64,000 nt of DNA from Brumimicrobium sp965659845 (GTDB lineage Bacteria; Bacteroidota; Bacteroidia; Flavobacteriales_D; Crocinitomicaceae), in contig CBFHXS010000002.1 of the NCBI GenBank assembly GCA_965659845.1, positions 1 through 64,000 of the forward strand, given 5' to 3'. The number at the start of each line of letters is the position of its first letter. The stretch's first letter is position 1. Below the pieces are notes generated by a model that was not told where the DNA came from, ran no database searches, and saw only the letters and a program-made list of their open reading frames with translations. The position numbers and the translations under genes are program-made. Positions 7,872 through 16,095 of the stretch are shown piece by piece.

Positions 7872-9251
7872 TTAAGAAGGTACCGCTTTATCCATCTCGT
7901 GATCTTCCACGAACTGTTCCATAGTCTTGAAGAAGTTCAAAATATCTTCATGATCATTTTGTGCGTTTATAGTTACAAAGCGAATGAACTCATCCTCTCC
8001 AAAAGAACCATATCCTACCATCAGTTCAGATTCCTCATAAAGACGTGTACAGATATCCCGAGCTGGAATACCCTTATAATTGAAGCAAACCGAAATTGAT
8101 TCATCATAACTATATAACTGATAGTCTGGATTATCCTCTATATACTGACGAGCAGTATCTGCTAGCGCAAATTGATGATCAACTATATCTGCTAATCCTT
8201 TTGTTCCAACACTCTTCCATAACGTCCAGAATTTTAACGCATCATTTCTTCGCCCACATTGCAAAGATGTTTTACCTAAATTGAATTCATCGTGATCTGT
8301 CTGATACAAGTAGCTCGCATCATTTGCAAAAGAATCCCGTAAATGTGCTTTGTCTTTTGAAACAATAATAGAACATGTGAGAGGAGTTCCAATCATTTTA
8401 TGTGCATTCACACTAAAAGAATCTACCTTCTCAATACCATCAATCAAATGACGGTATTTTTTACTAAAAAGTACTGATCCACAATAAGCTCCATCGACGT
8501 GAAGCCATATATTGTTTTGTTCACAAATCTCACTGACTGCATTTATTTCATCAAATGCTCCAAGCACTGTTGTTCCTGCAGTCACATTCACGAGAACTGG
8601 ATTAAATCCATTGGCTTTATCCGCCGCAATGGTTCCTTTCAACACTTCAACATCCATTTGACCTACCTTATTTGTAGGAATAAAACGAACGTTATCTCTT
8701 CCGATACCAGAAAAAGCGGCATTCTTAGGTATGCTATAATGTGATTCCTTTGAAGTATAAACTGTCATCTTTCCCTTGACACCTTCGAATCTCACTTTCT
8801 GATCGAAAGCATCTCTTGCCATTAGCATTGACATGAAGTTTGTCATTGAACCACCTGTTGCAATAGTTCCATCAGAATTTTCATCCCAACCTATCAAATC
8901 ACAAATCTCGCGAATTATCGCTTTTTCAACTCCCACTTGAGGACCTGCCGCTTTATAAGTATACATTGAATTATTAAGGATAACCGCTAAAAGATCACCG
9001 AGAACAGCTTTTTCATTTCGTCCTCCAAATAATTGATTAAAAAACGCATTTGTAGCGGTTCGAGGTGTTTTTAACACGAGTTCTTTCAAGGCTTTCTGAA
9101 AGCGCTCATCATCAATTGGATCATCATCCAAAGATAAATCTAGTTTGTCGTAAAGTTCATCAGCAGGCACATGCTCTGCCATTGGGTGTTCTTTTTCATC
9201 ATTCAACAGTTGTTGAGCTATTTCGTTAAAAAGAGATAATGATTTTTCCAT
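7872..9251 (-). CDS. Group II PLP decarboxylase, probable cysteine sulfinate/glutamate decarboxylase
   Basis: 459 residues from MEKSLSLF at 9251. The frame stays open upstream to 9428, but that extension runs into the divergent gene and looks non-coding. Group II signatures: ATGGSMTNFMSM, HYSIPKNAAFSG (His171 stacks on the ring), TAGTTVLGAFDEI, HVDGAYCGS (Asp253) and the Schiff-base lysine in SVNAHK (Lys285). The GKTSLQCGRRNDALKFW block is shared with animal CSAD and GAD enzymes. The divergent neighbour is a cysteine dioxygenase whose product, cysteine sulfinate, is a CSAD substrate, so hypotaurine formation is the likeliest role. Glutamate or aspartate decarboxylation cannot be excluded from sequence alone. 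Confidence 0.85.
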   Translation of the reverse strand: MEKSLSLFNEIAQQLLNDEKEHPMAEHVPADELYDKLDLSLDDDPIDDERFQKALKELVLKTPRTATNAFFNQLFGGRNEKAVLGDLLAVILNNSMYTYKAAGPQVGVEKAIIREICDLIGWDENSDGTIATGGSMTNFMSMLMARDAFDQKVRFEGVKGKMTVYTSKESHYSIPKNAAFSGIGRDNVRFIPTNKVGQMDVEVLKGTIAADKANGFNPVLVNVTAGTTVLGAFDEINAVSEICEQNNIWLHVDGAYCGSVLFSKKYRHLIDGIEKVDSFSVNAHKMIGTPLTCSIIVSKDKAHLRDSFANDASYLYQTDHDEFNLGKTSLQCGRRNDALKFWTLWKSVGTKGLADIVDHQFALADTARQYIEDNPDYQLYSYDESISVCFNYKGIPARDICTRLYEESELMVGYGSFGEDEFIRFVTINAQNDHEDILNFFKTMEQFVEDHEMDKAVPS

Positions 9252-9409
9252 TTTATTTTTTTTGAAAATATGCGTTTTCTTCTGAAAAAAGTCAGTTTTT
9301 GGACCATTTTCACCATTTGTGTATTCAAAAACGCTCATTTTTCCGTATTTTCGGCTAAAAATACAGATTCTGAAAGTTATATCCCACAACGAATCCCTAA
9401 AGTTACAAG

Positions 9410-9934
9410 ATGAATAGCATAAAAACAATAGAAGCTTTAGCAGAAGAGCTAGACAACGCCAAGAAGTCAGAACAGGCTAAAATTATTAGTCGTCTAGAAC
9501 TCAACGCAGCTGCATTCAGAGAATATGCGACATGGTCAAATGAAGGATATACTCGAAATTGTGTTGCCCGGACGGATGATTACGAATTGCTTCTACTTTG
9601 TTGGGACAAAGAAGCTGAGACCCCTATACATGGTCATGGAGGTCAGGATTGCTGGGTTTATCAAATCGCTGGAACAGTGGAAGAGATTCGTGTTAAGGAA
9701 GACGAAAATGGCGATCTAAAAGAAACACATCGCATGTCACTATCTGAAGGTAAGATTTCGTACATGCACGACAGAATGGGCTTCCACAAGATTCGTAATC
9801 CATTCAACCAACGTGCCATGACACTTCACATTTATGCTAAACCTATTGATGCCTGTCGTGTTTTCGATCCTAAAAATGAGGAGTTTAAGATAAAGGAGAT
9901 GGAATACGATACTGTTGTAGATGTCGTTGAGTAA
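9410..9934 (+). CDS. Cysteine dioxygenase (type I, cupin)
   Basis: 174 residues, a normal bacterial size. The iron site is visible: TPIHGHGGQDCW supplies His74 and His76, and MGFHKIRN supplies His126. Unusually for a bacterial enzyme, a cysteine (Cys81) sits exactly five residues after the second His, as Cys93 does in mammals, and a tyrosine (Tyr142 in MTLHIYAKP) matches mammalian Tyr157. The two could form the Cys-Tyr thioether cofactor. It oxidises L-cysteine to cysteine sulfinate with O2 in the cytoplasm. It is divergent from the PLP decarboxylase across 158 bp, with no clear promoter motif that I can assign. It converges on the AlkD-like gene with a 5-nt gap. Confidence 0.9.
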   Translation: MNSIKTIEALAEELDNAKKSEQAKIISRLELNAAAFREYATWSNEGYTRNCVARTDDYELLLLCWDKEAETPIHGHGGQDCWVYQIAGTVEEIRVKEDENGDLKETHRMSLSEGKISYMHDRMGFHKIRNPFNQRAMTLHIYAKPIDACRVFDPKNEEFKIKEMEYDTVVDVVE

Positions 9935-9939
9935 GGATT

Positions 9940-10611
9940 CTACCGTACATTTTTCATTATATATTTGAGAGCCTCCTTTTCTGATAATGGTTGAAGTTCA
10001 TTTGATAGCACAAATTCTTTAACCCAGACTGGATTTACCTTGCTATATTCCCTGAGTACCCACCCAATAGCCTTACGAATAAAGAACTCTTTTTCATCCT
10101 TGAGTTGATCAATCACATAAGTAAGTAGATCCTTATCAAGGCTATCTTTATATTTCAGTTGAAAAAGAATAGCACTTCGTTGGAGCCAAATATTATCACT
10201 TAGAATCCAGCGATCAACCGCATGCTTTCTTTCCTTTGGGAATCTTAAAAAATATTCTCCTAATATTTTTGGTGCAATAAAATCAATTGAATCCCACCAT
10301 GAATTTTGAAGGATTAATTCTTCAATAAAATGAAGATCTTCTTTTTCGAACTCTTTCCTATATCTATACATTAATTCCATTGCAAAATAATGCAGTTCTC
10401 TCTGGGGCTCCATCCACAGATTCTCAACGATATTAAACCCTTCACCTTTTTCAGGTAAGTTTTTCTTCTCTAGAAACGGTCGCTGTATTTCCTTACGAGT
10501 AGGAGATTTTATACCGAAAAACGCGAACTTGTTTTTCATGTATGCAGATTGCTGTTTTGCAATTTTAATATTACCCTCTTGAGCAAACAAACTCAATACT
10601 TCTTCAACCAT
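9940..10611 (-). CDS. AlkD-like DNA alkylation repair protein (HEAT-like repeats)
   Basis: About 223 residues from the Met at 10611. In-frame Mets at 10698 and 10671 exist, but a -7 element (TATTTTTG, 10639-10632) sits just upstream of 10611 and family members start near this point (VEEVLSLF ... SAYMKNKFAFFGIKSPTRKEI). Helical repeats fill the protein, with EPQRELHYFAMELM, SWWDSIDFIAPKILG (the conserved WWDxxD region) and FFIRKAIGWVLREYSK. AlkD-type enzymes excise 3-methyl and 7-methyl purines without base flipping. It stands alone, convergent with the cysteine dioxygenase gene and divergent from the deiminase gene. Confidence 0.87.
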   Translation of the reverse strand: MVEEVLSLFAQEGNIKIAKQQSAYMKNKFAFFGIKSPTRKEIQRPFLEKKNLPEKGEGFNIVENLWMEPQRELHYFAMELMYRYRKEFEKEDLHFIEELILQNSWWDSIDFIAPKILGEYFLRFPKERKHAVDRWILSDNIWLQRSAILFQLKYKDSLDKDLLTYVIDQLKDEKEFFIRKAIGWVLREYSKVNPVWVKEFVLSNELQPLSEKEALKYIMKNVR

Positions 10612-10631
10612 AGAAATTGTATCCGAGTCAA

Positions 10632-10639
10632 CAAAAATA
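10632..10639 (-). promoter_or_regulatory. Promoter of the AlkD-like gene
   Basis: TATTTTTG on the minus strand matches TAnnTTTG exactly, with TTTA 20 nt upstream as a -33 element. The predicted leader to the ATG at 10611 is about 15 nt, which decides that start. Confidence 0.5.
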
Positions 10640-10680
10640 AGGCTATGTTCAATACCTAATAAACCTTTCATCAATTTCTT

Positions 10681-10712
10681 TTTGTGGAACCGTAGCAATC
10701 TAAGTATATTGC
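10681..10712 (+). promoter_or_regulatory. Promoter of the deiminase-like gene
   Basis: TTTG (10681-10684), a 20-nt spacer and TATATTGC (10705-10712, seven of eight to TAnnTTTG) give a plausible Bacteroidota promoter about 16 nt before the ATG at 10728. Confidence 0.45.
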
Positions 10713-10727
10713 TATTAAATTAAACTC

Positions 10728-12500
10728 ATGATGAAACAGATAACGCTACTTTTAACGCTACTTTTTTCTATTTTCTCGGTTTTTTCGCAGAATGAACCTC
10801 TTCCCAGATGGTTGACTGCAGAAGAAGAGCAGATTATGCCTACTTATCAGTTTGTGACTAATCCTTTAGAAAAAGGTATTACCGCACCACCTCAGGGAAA
10901 CTTGAGGACAATGGCTGAATGGGAGCAGATTGAATACCTTTTAGTTACTTGGGTTCCAAATTATGAAAACACATTAACAGGAATAGTTCAAGCAGCTGTA
11001 AATGAATGTAAGGTCATTATCATAACACCAAATGAGGCCAATGTCGAAAACACGCTTCAAAATGCTGGTGTACCAACAGACAGCGTAGTCTATCTAGATC
11101 GTGATTACAACTCCATTTGGATGCGTGATTATGCAGCTAATACTGTTTATAAGGATTGGAACGATTCACTAATCTTGGTAGATTGGATTTACAACCGTCC
11201 TCGACCTTTAGATAATGGAGCACCAGAAGCATATGCGAACTTCTTGAATATTCCACTCTACCAAATGACAACGGCTCCCACTGATGTTATTGCAACAGGC
11301 GGAAACTATATGTCGGATGGATTTGGAACGAGTATTTCTTCAAAACTGATTACGGATGAAAACGGCCCTGGGAATGGGTTTGGTGTAACTGTGAAAACAG
11401 AGCAAGACTTAAATGATATCTTTCAAGATTTTATGGGTATAGACAACTATATCAAAGTTGAAAGACTTCCATATGACGATATAGATCATATTGACATGCA
11501 GATCAAATTTTTAGATGAAGAAACTTTACTTGTGAGTGAGTACCCTGATGGTGTAGCGGACGGCCCTCAGATTGAAGCAAACCTGCAATACATCCTGAGC
11601 AATTATACATCAACATATGGAAATCCCTACAAAGTGATTCGTATTCCTGCCCCACCATCTAGTGGAGGGCTTTACCCAGATAACAACGGATACTATAGAA
11701 CTTATGCAAACCAAGTTTTCGTAAACAACACAGTTATTGTTCCTTTCTATCGAGAAGAGTATGATACCATTGCGCAAAGAATTTTAGAAGAAGCAATGCC
11801 TGGTTACAATATCGTGGGAGTTAACGTAGATTATGATTCCGGTGAATCATTAATCGCTTCTGGTGGAGCTATTCACTGTATAACACATGCTGTTGGCGTC
11901 CAAGATCCGTTAATCATTTCTCATCAACGTTTGACAGATACATATGATAATACGAATGACTATCTGGCCACGGCATATATAAGTCATCGCTCAGGAATAC
12001 AGTCTGCAACGCTATATTATAAAATTGGTGCGGGTGGAACATACCAGGGTATCTCAATGACTGACATTGGAAACGAAGAATGGCAAGCTTTAATTCCTGC
12101 TCAAAACGGTGAGGTTGATGTATATTATTACATTGAAGCAACGGCTATCTCAGGTAAATCAGCTACACGTCCAATGCCTGCGCCAGATGGGTATTGGAAA
12201 TTTACCGTATTTGATGATGGCGCTGCTAGCATCGCTGAAGAGTATTTCAACCCTTTGGAAGTATATCCTAACCCAGCTTCTGCAATCACTGTCGTGCCTA
12301 TTAAAGCTGGGACAAACGAAGCAGGTACAATCGAATTAGTCGATGCTATGGGGAGAAAAGTTGCAACGATTTTTGAAGGTGATTTCCCAGTAGGAGAAAA
12401 GAACCATTTCTTTGATGCGAATAGATTTGCGAAGGGCGCCTATACAGTTCGCATCGTGAGTAATAAACGTATTGAAACACACAATTTAGTAATTCGATAG
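10728..12500 (+). CDS. Secreted peptidylarginine/agmatine deiminase-like enzyme with T9SS domain
   Basis: 590 residues: signal peptide (to about 20), deiminase domain of the bacterial PAD_porph family (about 55-395), an Ig-like domain (about 400-495) and a T9SS type A sorting domain (about 505-590, LEVYPNPASAITVV). Active-site residues are recognisable: WMRDY (Asp134), DHID (His254, Asp256) and the nucleophile Cys384 in SGGAIHCITH. The layout, catalytic domain then Ig-like domain then sorting domain, matches the Porphyromonas gingivalis PPAD, which citrullinates protein C-termini. Agmatine deiminases share the fold but are cytoplasmic, so a surface or secreted enzyme acting on peptides or guanidines is favoured. 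The start could also be the next Met (10731). Confidence 0.87.
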   Translation: MMKQITLLLTLLFSIFSVFSQNEPLPRWLTAEEEQIMPTYQFVTNPLEKGITAPPQGNLRTMAEWEQIEYLLVTWVPNYENTLTGIVQAAVNECKVIIITPNEANVENTLQNAGVPTDSVVYLDRDYNSIWMRDYAANTVYKDWNDSLILVDWIYNRPRPLDNGAPEAYANFLNIPLYQMTTAPTDVIATGGNYMSDGFGTSISSKLITDENGPGNGFGVTVKTEQDLNDIFQDFMGIDNYIKVERLPYDDIDHIDMQIKFLDEETLLVSEYPDGVADGPQIEANLQYILSNYTSTYGNPYKVIRIPAPPSSGGLYPDNNGYYRTYANQVFVNNTVIVPFYREEYDTIAQRILEEAMPGYNIVGVNVDYDSGESLIASGGAIHCITHAVGVQDPLIISHQRLTDTYDNTNDYLATAYISHRSGIQSATLYYKIGAGGTYQGISMTDIGNEEWQALIPAQNGEVDVYYYIEATAISGKSATRPMPAPDGYWKFTVFDDGAASIAEEYFNPLEVYPNPASAITVVPIKAGTNEAGTIELVDAMGRKVATIFEGDFPVGEKNHFFDANRFAKGAYTVRIVSNKRIETHNLVIR

Positions 12501-12543
12501 GAGTTATAAGCTTACTACTAGATTCTGCAAATGCTTTTAACAA

Positions 12544-12690
12544 CTATAGTTTAACGCCTTTTTCTAGGCGCCAAACACCTCGAATCTTGTACCACGAGGA
12601 GTACGTACCGCTCGGTAAATGACTTAGTTCCAAATTGACGTTTGCACTACTCGGCAATTCGAAAACATGTCTCTTAAACAAGAACCAATT
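12544..12690 (-). pseudogene. Remnant of a T9SS type A sorting domain
   Basis: The minus strand of an otherwise empty 241-bp gap has a 48-codon open stretch after an in-frame TAG and without a start codon. It contains LELSHLPSGTY followed by WRLEKGVKL and a stop. This is the typical end of a type A sorting domain (L-S-x-L-x-x-G-x-Y then a basic KxxKL tail). It sits just beyond the 3' end of the PKD gene, which already has its own complete type B domain. I read it as the surviving 3' tail of a lost secreted-protein gene. The call rests on motif recognition only. Confidence 0.5.
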
Positions 12691-12741
12691 CTATTAAAAC
12701 CAGATCATCACCGCTTACAAGCAATAAACTTAAAGAGACAT
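12667..12741. repeat. Long-loop inverted repeat at the 3' end of the PKD gene
   Basis: ATGTCTCTT (12667-12675) and AAGAGACAT (12733-12741) form a perfect 9-bp inverted repeat with a 57-nt loop that ends at the stop codon of the PKD gene. It might fold in the 3' UTR. There is no following U-tract, so it is not a standard terminator. Confidence 0.4.
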
Positions 12742-15700
12742 TTACTTTAAGACATTAACATGTCCAGTATGCGTTCTTCTCTTATCTGTCATCGTCTCCT
12801 TGAACTCTATTTTCCAAACATAGGTTCCGTCTCTCACAATGCGACTGCTTTCAGCGCCGTAAGTTCCATCCCATCCAATACTTGCATCATTAGATTCAAA
12901 TACAATTTCTCCCCATCTATCAAAGATGAGCAAGTTGTAATCGAAGGGATCATAACCACTAAAGAATACAGGCTGAAATGTTTCGTTAAAATTATCTGAA
13001 TCAGGTGTAAAGGTATTTGGAACATAAAATATAACTCTATCCAAAATCTCAACGACTCCTCGTATAGTATCTGTACAGCCTTCATCAGTATTTGCAACAA
13101 GCTCTACATCATAGCTTTCCGGTTCTGTAGGGAATTCGATCACTGGATTAACATCATTTGAACTACCTATTCCTGAAAATGACCAACTATAGCTATCCGC
13201 AAAAGACGATGTATTTGTAAATGAGACCTCAGGATTAAGTACATCTGGAGCATCTGGAGCATAAAAGAAGTTCGCTATTGGATTATGAAATACTTCAATA
13301 TAATTTGGCTCTGTATAGGTATTTGTACATCCTTCACTAGTAGTAACTTCTAGCTCTACACCATAGAATATTGAATTACCTGATTGATTATCAAAACAAT
13401 CAGAAAAAACTGCTGATGGGCCATCTGCTGTAGTTCCATCACTCAGTGTCCATTCATAATTGACAATAGTTGAAGAGCCACTAACTACAGATGTTGAGGT
13501 TATCTCTGGGCAAATAGGTGCACAACCACTCAGGTTAACACCTGCGAAACTTGCAACTGGTTTTGGGTGAACAGTAACTTGAATAGTTTCATCATTTACA
13601 CAACCATTTCCAGAAGTTACTATCAAATTTGCATCATAATTCCCTTCGTTATCATATGTGTGTGTTGGATTCTGAACATTTGAACCATTCCCGTCTCCGA
13701 AATCCCACTCCCAATCGACTAGATTGTTATTCGTAAAGGCATTCGATATTGTAGATTGATCAGAAAACTCTGTGGAAAAATCCAAGCAGACATCAACGGG
13801 TGTAAAATCAACTGAAGGTAAAGGCCAGACTACAGCATCTGTTGTAAAAACATCTACACAACCGAAATTAGTTGTGACCGTTAAAGATACGTTGAATATT
13901 CCTTCTGCTGCATATGCATTTGAAGGGTTTTGTTGTGTTGACGTACTACCGTTATCAAAGTCCCATTGCCAATTGGTAATATTATCTCCATCAACAGGTG
14001 TAATATCAGATAAATCTGTAAAAACAGAGTTGTTGTTTAAACAAACTGGATTGATTGAAAACTCAGCACTTGGTTGTGCATATGCAGTGACATCCAGCTC
14101 CGTTGTATCAGCACATCCACTAGCGGTATTTACGATTAACTCAACCGTGTAAGTTCCGGCTGACGCATATTGATGAGATGGGTTTTGCTGATTTGATGTA
14201 TTTCCATCTCCAAAATCCCATTCCCATTGATCCACACTAGTTGAAGATTGATCATTGAAGTTTAAAGCATCGTAGAAGCACTCGTTATCAACAGTAAAAT
14301 CTGCAGTTGGAAGCGCAAAAATATCTACAGGTTCAATTAAATTGTCTGTACATCCTTGATCTGTTGTAGCAACAAGCTCGATATCGTAAACACCTGGAGT
14401 AGTATACTCATTCGATGGGTTTTGTATATTTTCGGTATTACCATCGCCAAAATCCCAAGCCCAATCAACAACATTCCCTCCAAAAGGAACAGTTGTTTGA
14501 TCGGTAAAATCAGTTACATCTCCAAAACATAGTGGATTTGCATCAAAATCTACCACTGGTAATGGCCAAACATTAAATGATTGTGCAATAGAGTCAGCGC
14601 ACCCAAAGTCCGATTCAATAACTAATTCGACTGTGTAGTTTCCAAAAGAACCAAAAGCATGCGATGCATCTTGAGTGGTATAATCAACAAAACCATCTTC
14701 TCCTATATCCCAGAAAGAGTTGCCCAAAGTACTCGGCGCTGCAACTACTGAAGTGTTTGCGAGCGTTGTGTTTTCATCTTCACAAACCTCATCAAAATCA
14801 AAAGAGGCCACTGGTAAAGGATAAACAGTTACATCAAAATTCACATCATCTGAACATCCTACATTATTTTCTACAGTTAGATTTACGGTGTAAGTCCCAT
14901 CAGCTCCATACGTGTGAGACGGACTTTGTTGTACCGATGTGTTACCGTCACCGAAATCCCAAAGCCAGTTGTTTATTGAACTTCCTGGAGCATTTGATTG
15001 ATCGTTGAAGGACACTTGTTCGTTAAAACAAACATCACCTGCTGTAAAGTCTGCAATCGGATTAGGAAAAACCTCCACAAAAACTTCATTGGAGTATACT
15101 GTGTCACAAGTATATACTTTCGCTTGGTAAAAGGTGCTAGTCGTTAAAGCACCCGTATTATAATTATCTGTTGTAGCACCTGGAACATCAGACCATGGTC
15201 CACCAGAAGTCGATGAAGATTGCCACTGAATATTACCTGTGTATCCTACAAGCGTTAAATTCGTTGATTCACCTTCACATATTGGTGTGGGTGCCAAAGA
15301 TGCTACACCCGGTTCGGCAAGAGGAGCGGAAGTAATTGTAACCTGATCAGTTGCTGTAGCTGGAATCGGACAAAAAGGAATGTTCATCGTAGCTGTTACC
15401 GTATAAGTTGTATTACCTGTTGGACAAACATTATGATTTGCTCCTGCACCAACTCCTTGATCCCAAGTGTAATTTACAGGTGCGCAGTTATTCACTGCTA
15501 CAGCGGAAATATCTGTACATTGAGGCGGACATATTTGAAGCGGATTTCCCGCTGCTGTCACATCCAACTGTGGACCAGGCACTACGAATGTTTGAACGGC
15601 TGAATATGGCGAAGCACTAAACCATCCATTATACGTTTCAACTTTTTCTCGCACTCTAAACTTATACGTTTGTCCTGGACAGAGCGTAGAAATGTCGATA

Positions 15701-15981
15701 GTATATACTTGATAACTTGCGTTGGCTGATGAGCTTTTACAAAGGTTGAAATTTGGTTGGTACTGTGCAGTTCCACTAAAATTCGCTTGATCACAGATTA
15801 GTTCTAACTCATAGACATAGCAACAAGACCAGCCTGTGGTGCTTGTAACTGTGACATTTAAATCTGTACCGACAATATTATATGCTACCTGAGGCGTTCC
15901 ATATGGAGTACAGGCATTGGCATTTTTACTGAGAAATAGTAGTATGGTAGCCGCAACTAGAACAAAACGAGTTACTTTCAT
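12742..15981 (-). CDS. Large PKD-repeat adhesin with T9SS type B (gliding-associated) C-terminus
   Basis: 1079 residues: signal peptide (to ANA, about 23), a beta-sandwich opening region, an Ig-like segment, then six clear PKD domains marked by W(E/A/Q)WDFGDGN(T/G) with following QNPSHxY, and two more degenerate ones. The last ~90 residues are the gliding motility-associated type B domain: VPNTFTPDSDNFNETFQP, YNLLIFDRWGEIVFES, GWDGTY, DGTYVWKIEF and GHVNVLK. Type B cargos usually stay attached at the surface, so an adhesin or matrix protein is likely. No PorP/SprF partner gene lies next to it, which is unusual for type B cargos. Function beyond adhesion or scaffolding is unknown. Confidence 0.88.
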   Translation of the reverse strand: MKVTRFVLVAATILLFLSKNANACTPYGTPQVAYNIVGTDLNVTVTSTTGWSCCYVYELELICDQANFSGTAQYQPNFNLCKSSSANASYQVYTIDISTLCPGQTYKFRVREKVETYNGWFSASPYSAVQTFVVPGPQLDVTAAGNPLQICPPQCTDISAVAVNNCAPVNYTWDQGVGAGANHNVCPTGNTTYTVTATMNIPFCPIPATATDQVTITSAPLAEPGVASLAPTPICEGESTNLTLVGYTGNIQWQSSSTSGGPWSDVPGATTDNYNTGALTTSTFYQAKVYTCDTVYSNEVFVEVFPNPIADFTAGDVCFNEQVSFNDQSNAPGSSINNWLWDFGDGNTSVQQSPSHTYGADGTYTVNLTVENNVGCSDDVNFDVTVYPLPVASFDFDEVCEDENTTLANTSVVAAPSTLGNSFWDIGEDGFVDYTTQDASHAFGSFGNYTVELVIESDFGCADSIAQSFNVWPLPVVDFDANPLCFGDVTDFTDQTTVPFGGNVVDWAWDFGDGNTENIQNPSNEYTTPGVYDIELVATTDQGCTDNLIEPVDIFALPTADFTVDNECFYDALNFNDQSSTSVDQWEWDFGDGNTSNQQNPSHQYASAGTYTVELIVNTASGCADTTELDVTAYAQPSAEFSINPVCLNNNSVFTDLSDITPVDGDNITNWQWDFDNGSTSTQQNPSNAYAAEGIFNVSLTVTTNFGCVDVFTTDAVVWPLPSVDFTPVDVCLDFSTEFSDQSTISNAFTNNNLVDWEWDFGDGNGSNVQNPTHTYDNEGNYDANLIVTSGNGCVNDETIQVTVHPKPVASFAGVNLSGCAPICPEITSTSVVSGSSTIVNYEWTLSDGTTADGPSAVFSDCFDNQSGNSIFYGVELEVTTSEGCTNTYTEPNYIEVFHNPIANFFYAPDAPDVLNPEVSFTNTSSFADSYSWSFSGIGSSNDVNPVIEFPTEPESYDVELVANTDEGCTDTIRGVVEILDRVIFYVPNTFTPDSDNFNETFQPVFFSGYDPFDYNLLIFDRWGEIVFESNDASIGWDGTYGAESSRIVRDGTYVWKIEFKETMTDKRRTHTGHVNVLK

Positions 15982-16095
15982 TTTTTAGATTGTTTTTTTA
16001 AACTAACGAAAAAAAAACAAAAGGGTTGCTCTTTGTAAAAAAACAATAAACATAAAACAACCAAATTGTCATTTCAGGCGTTATTATGATCACAC

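Noticed and set aside
9252..9428. Upstream extension of the PLP decarboxylase to the Met at 9428
   Set aside because: It overlaps the cysteine dioxygenase start, is Phe/Lys-rich with no family similarity, and covers the divergent promoter space.
12555..12599. Small hairpins (CGCCT/AGGCG, CCTCG/CGAGG) that suggested a structured RNA
   Set aside because: They fall inside the T9SS-domain relic and are explained by its coding history; no promoter or terminator frames them.
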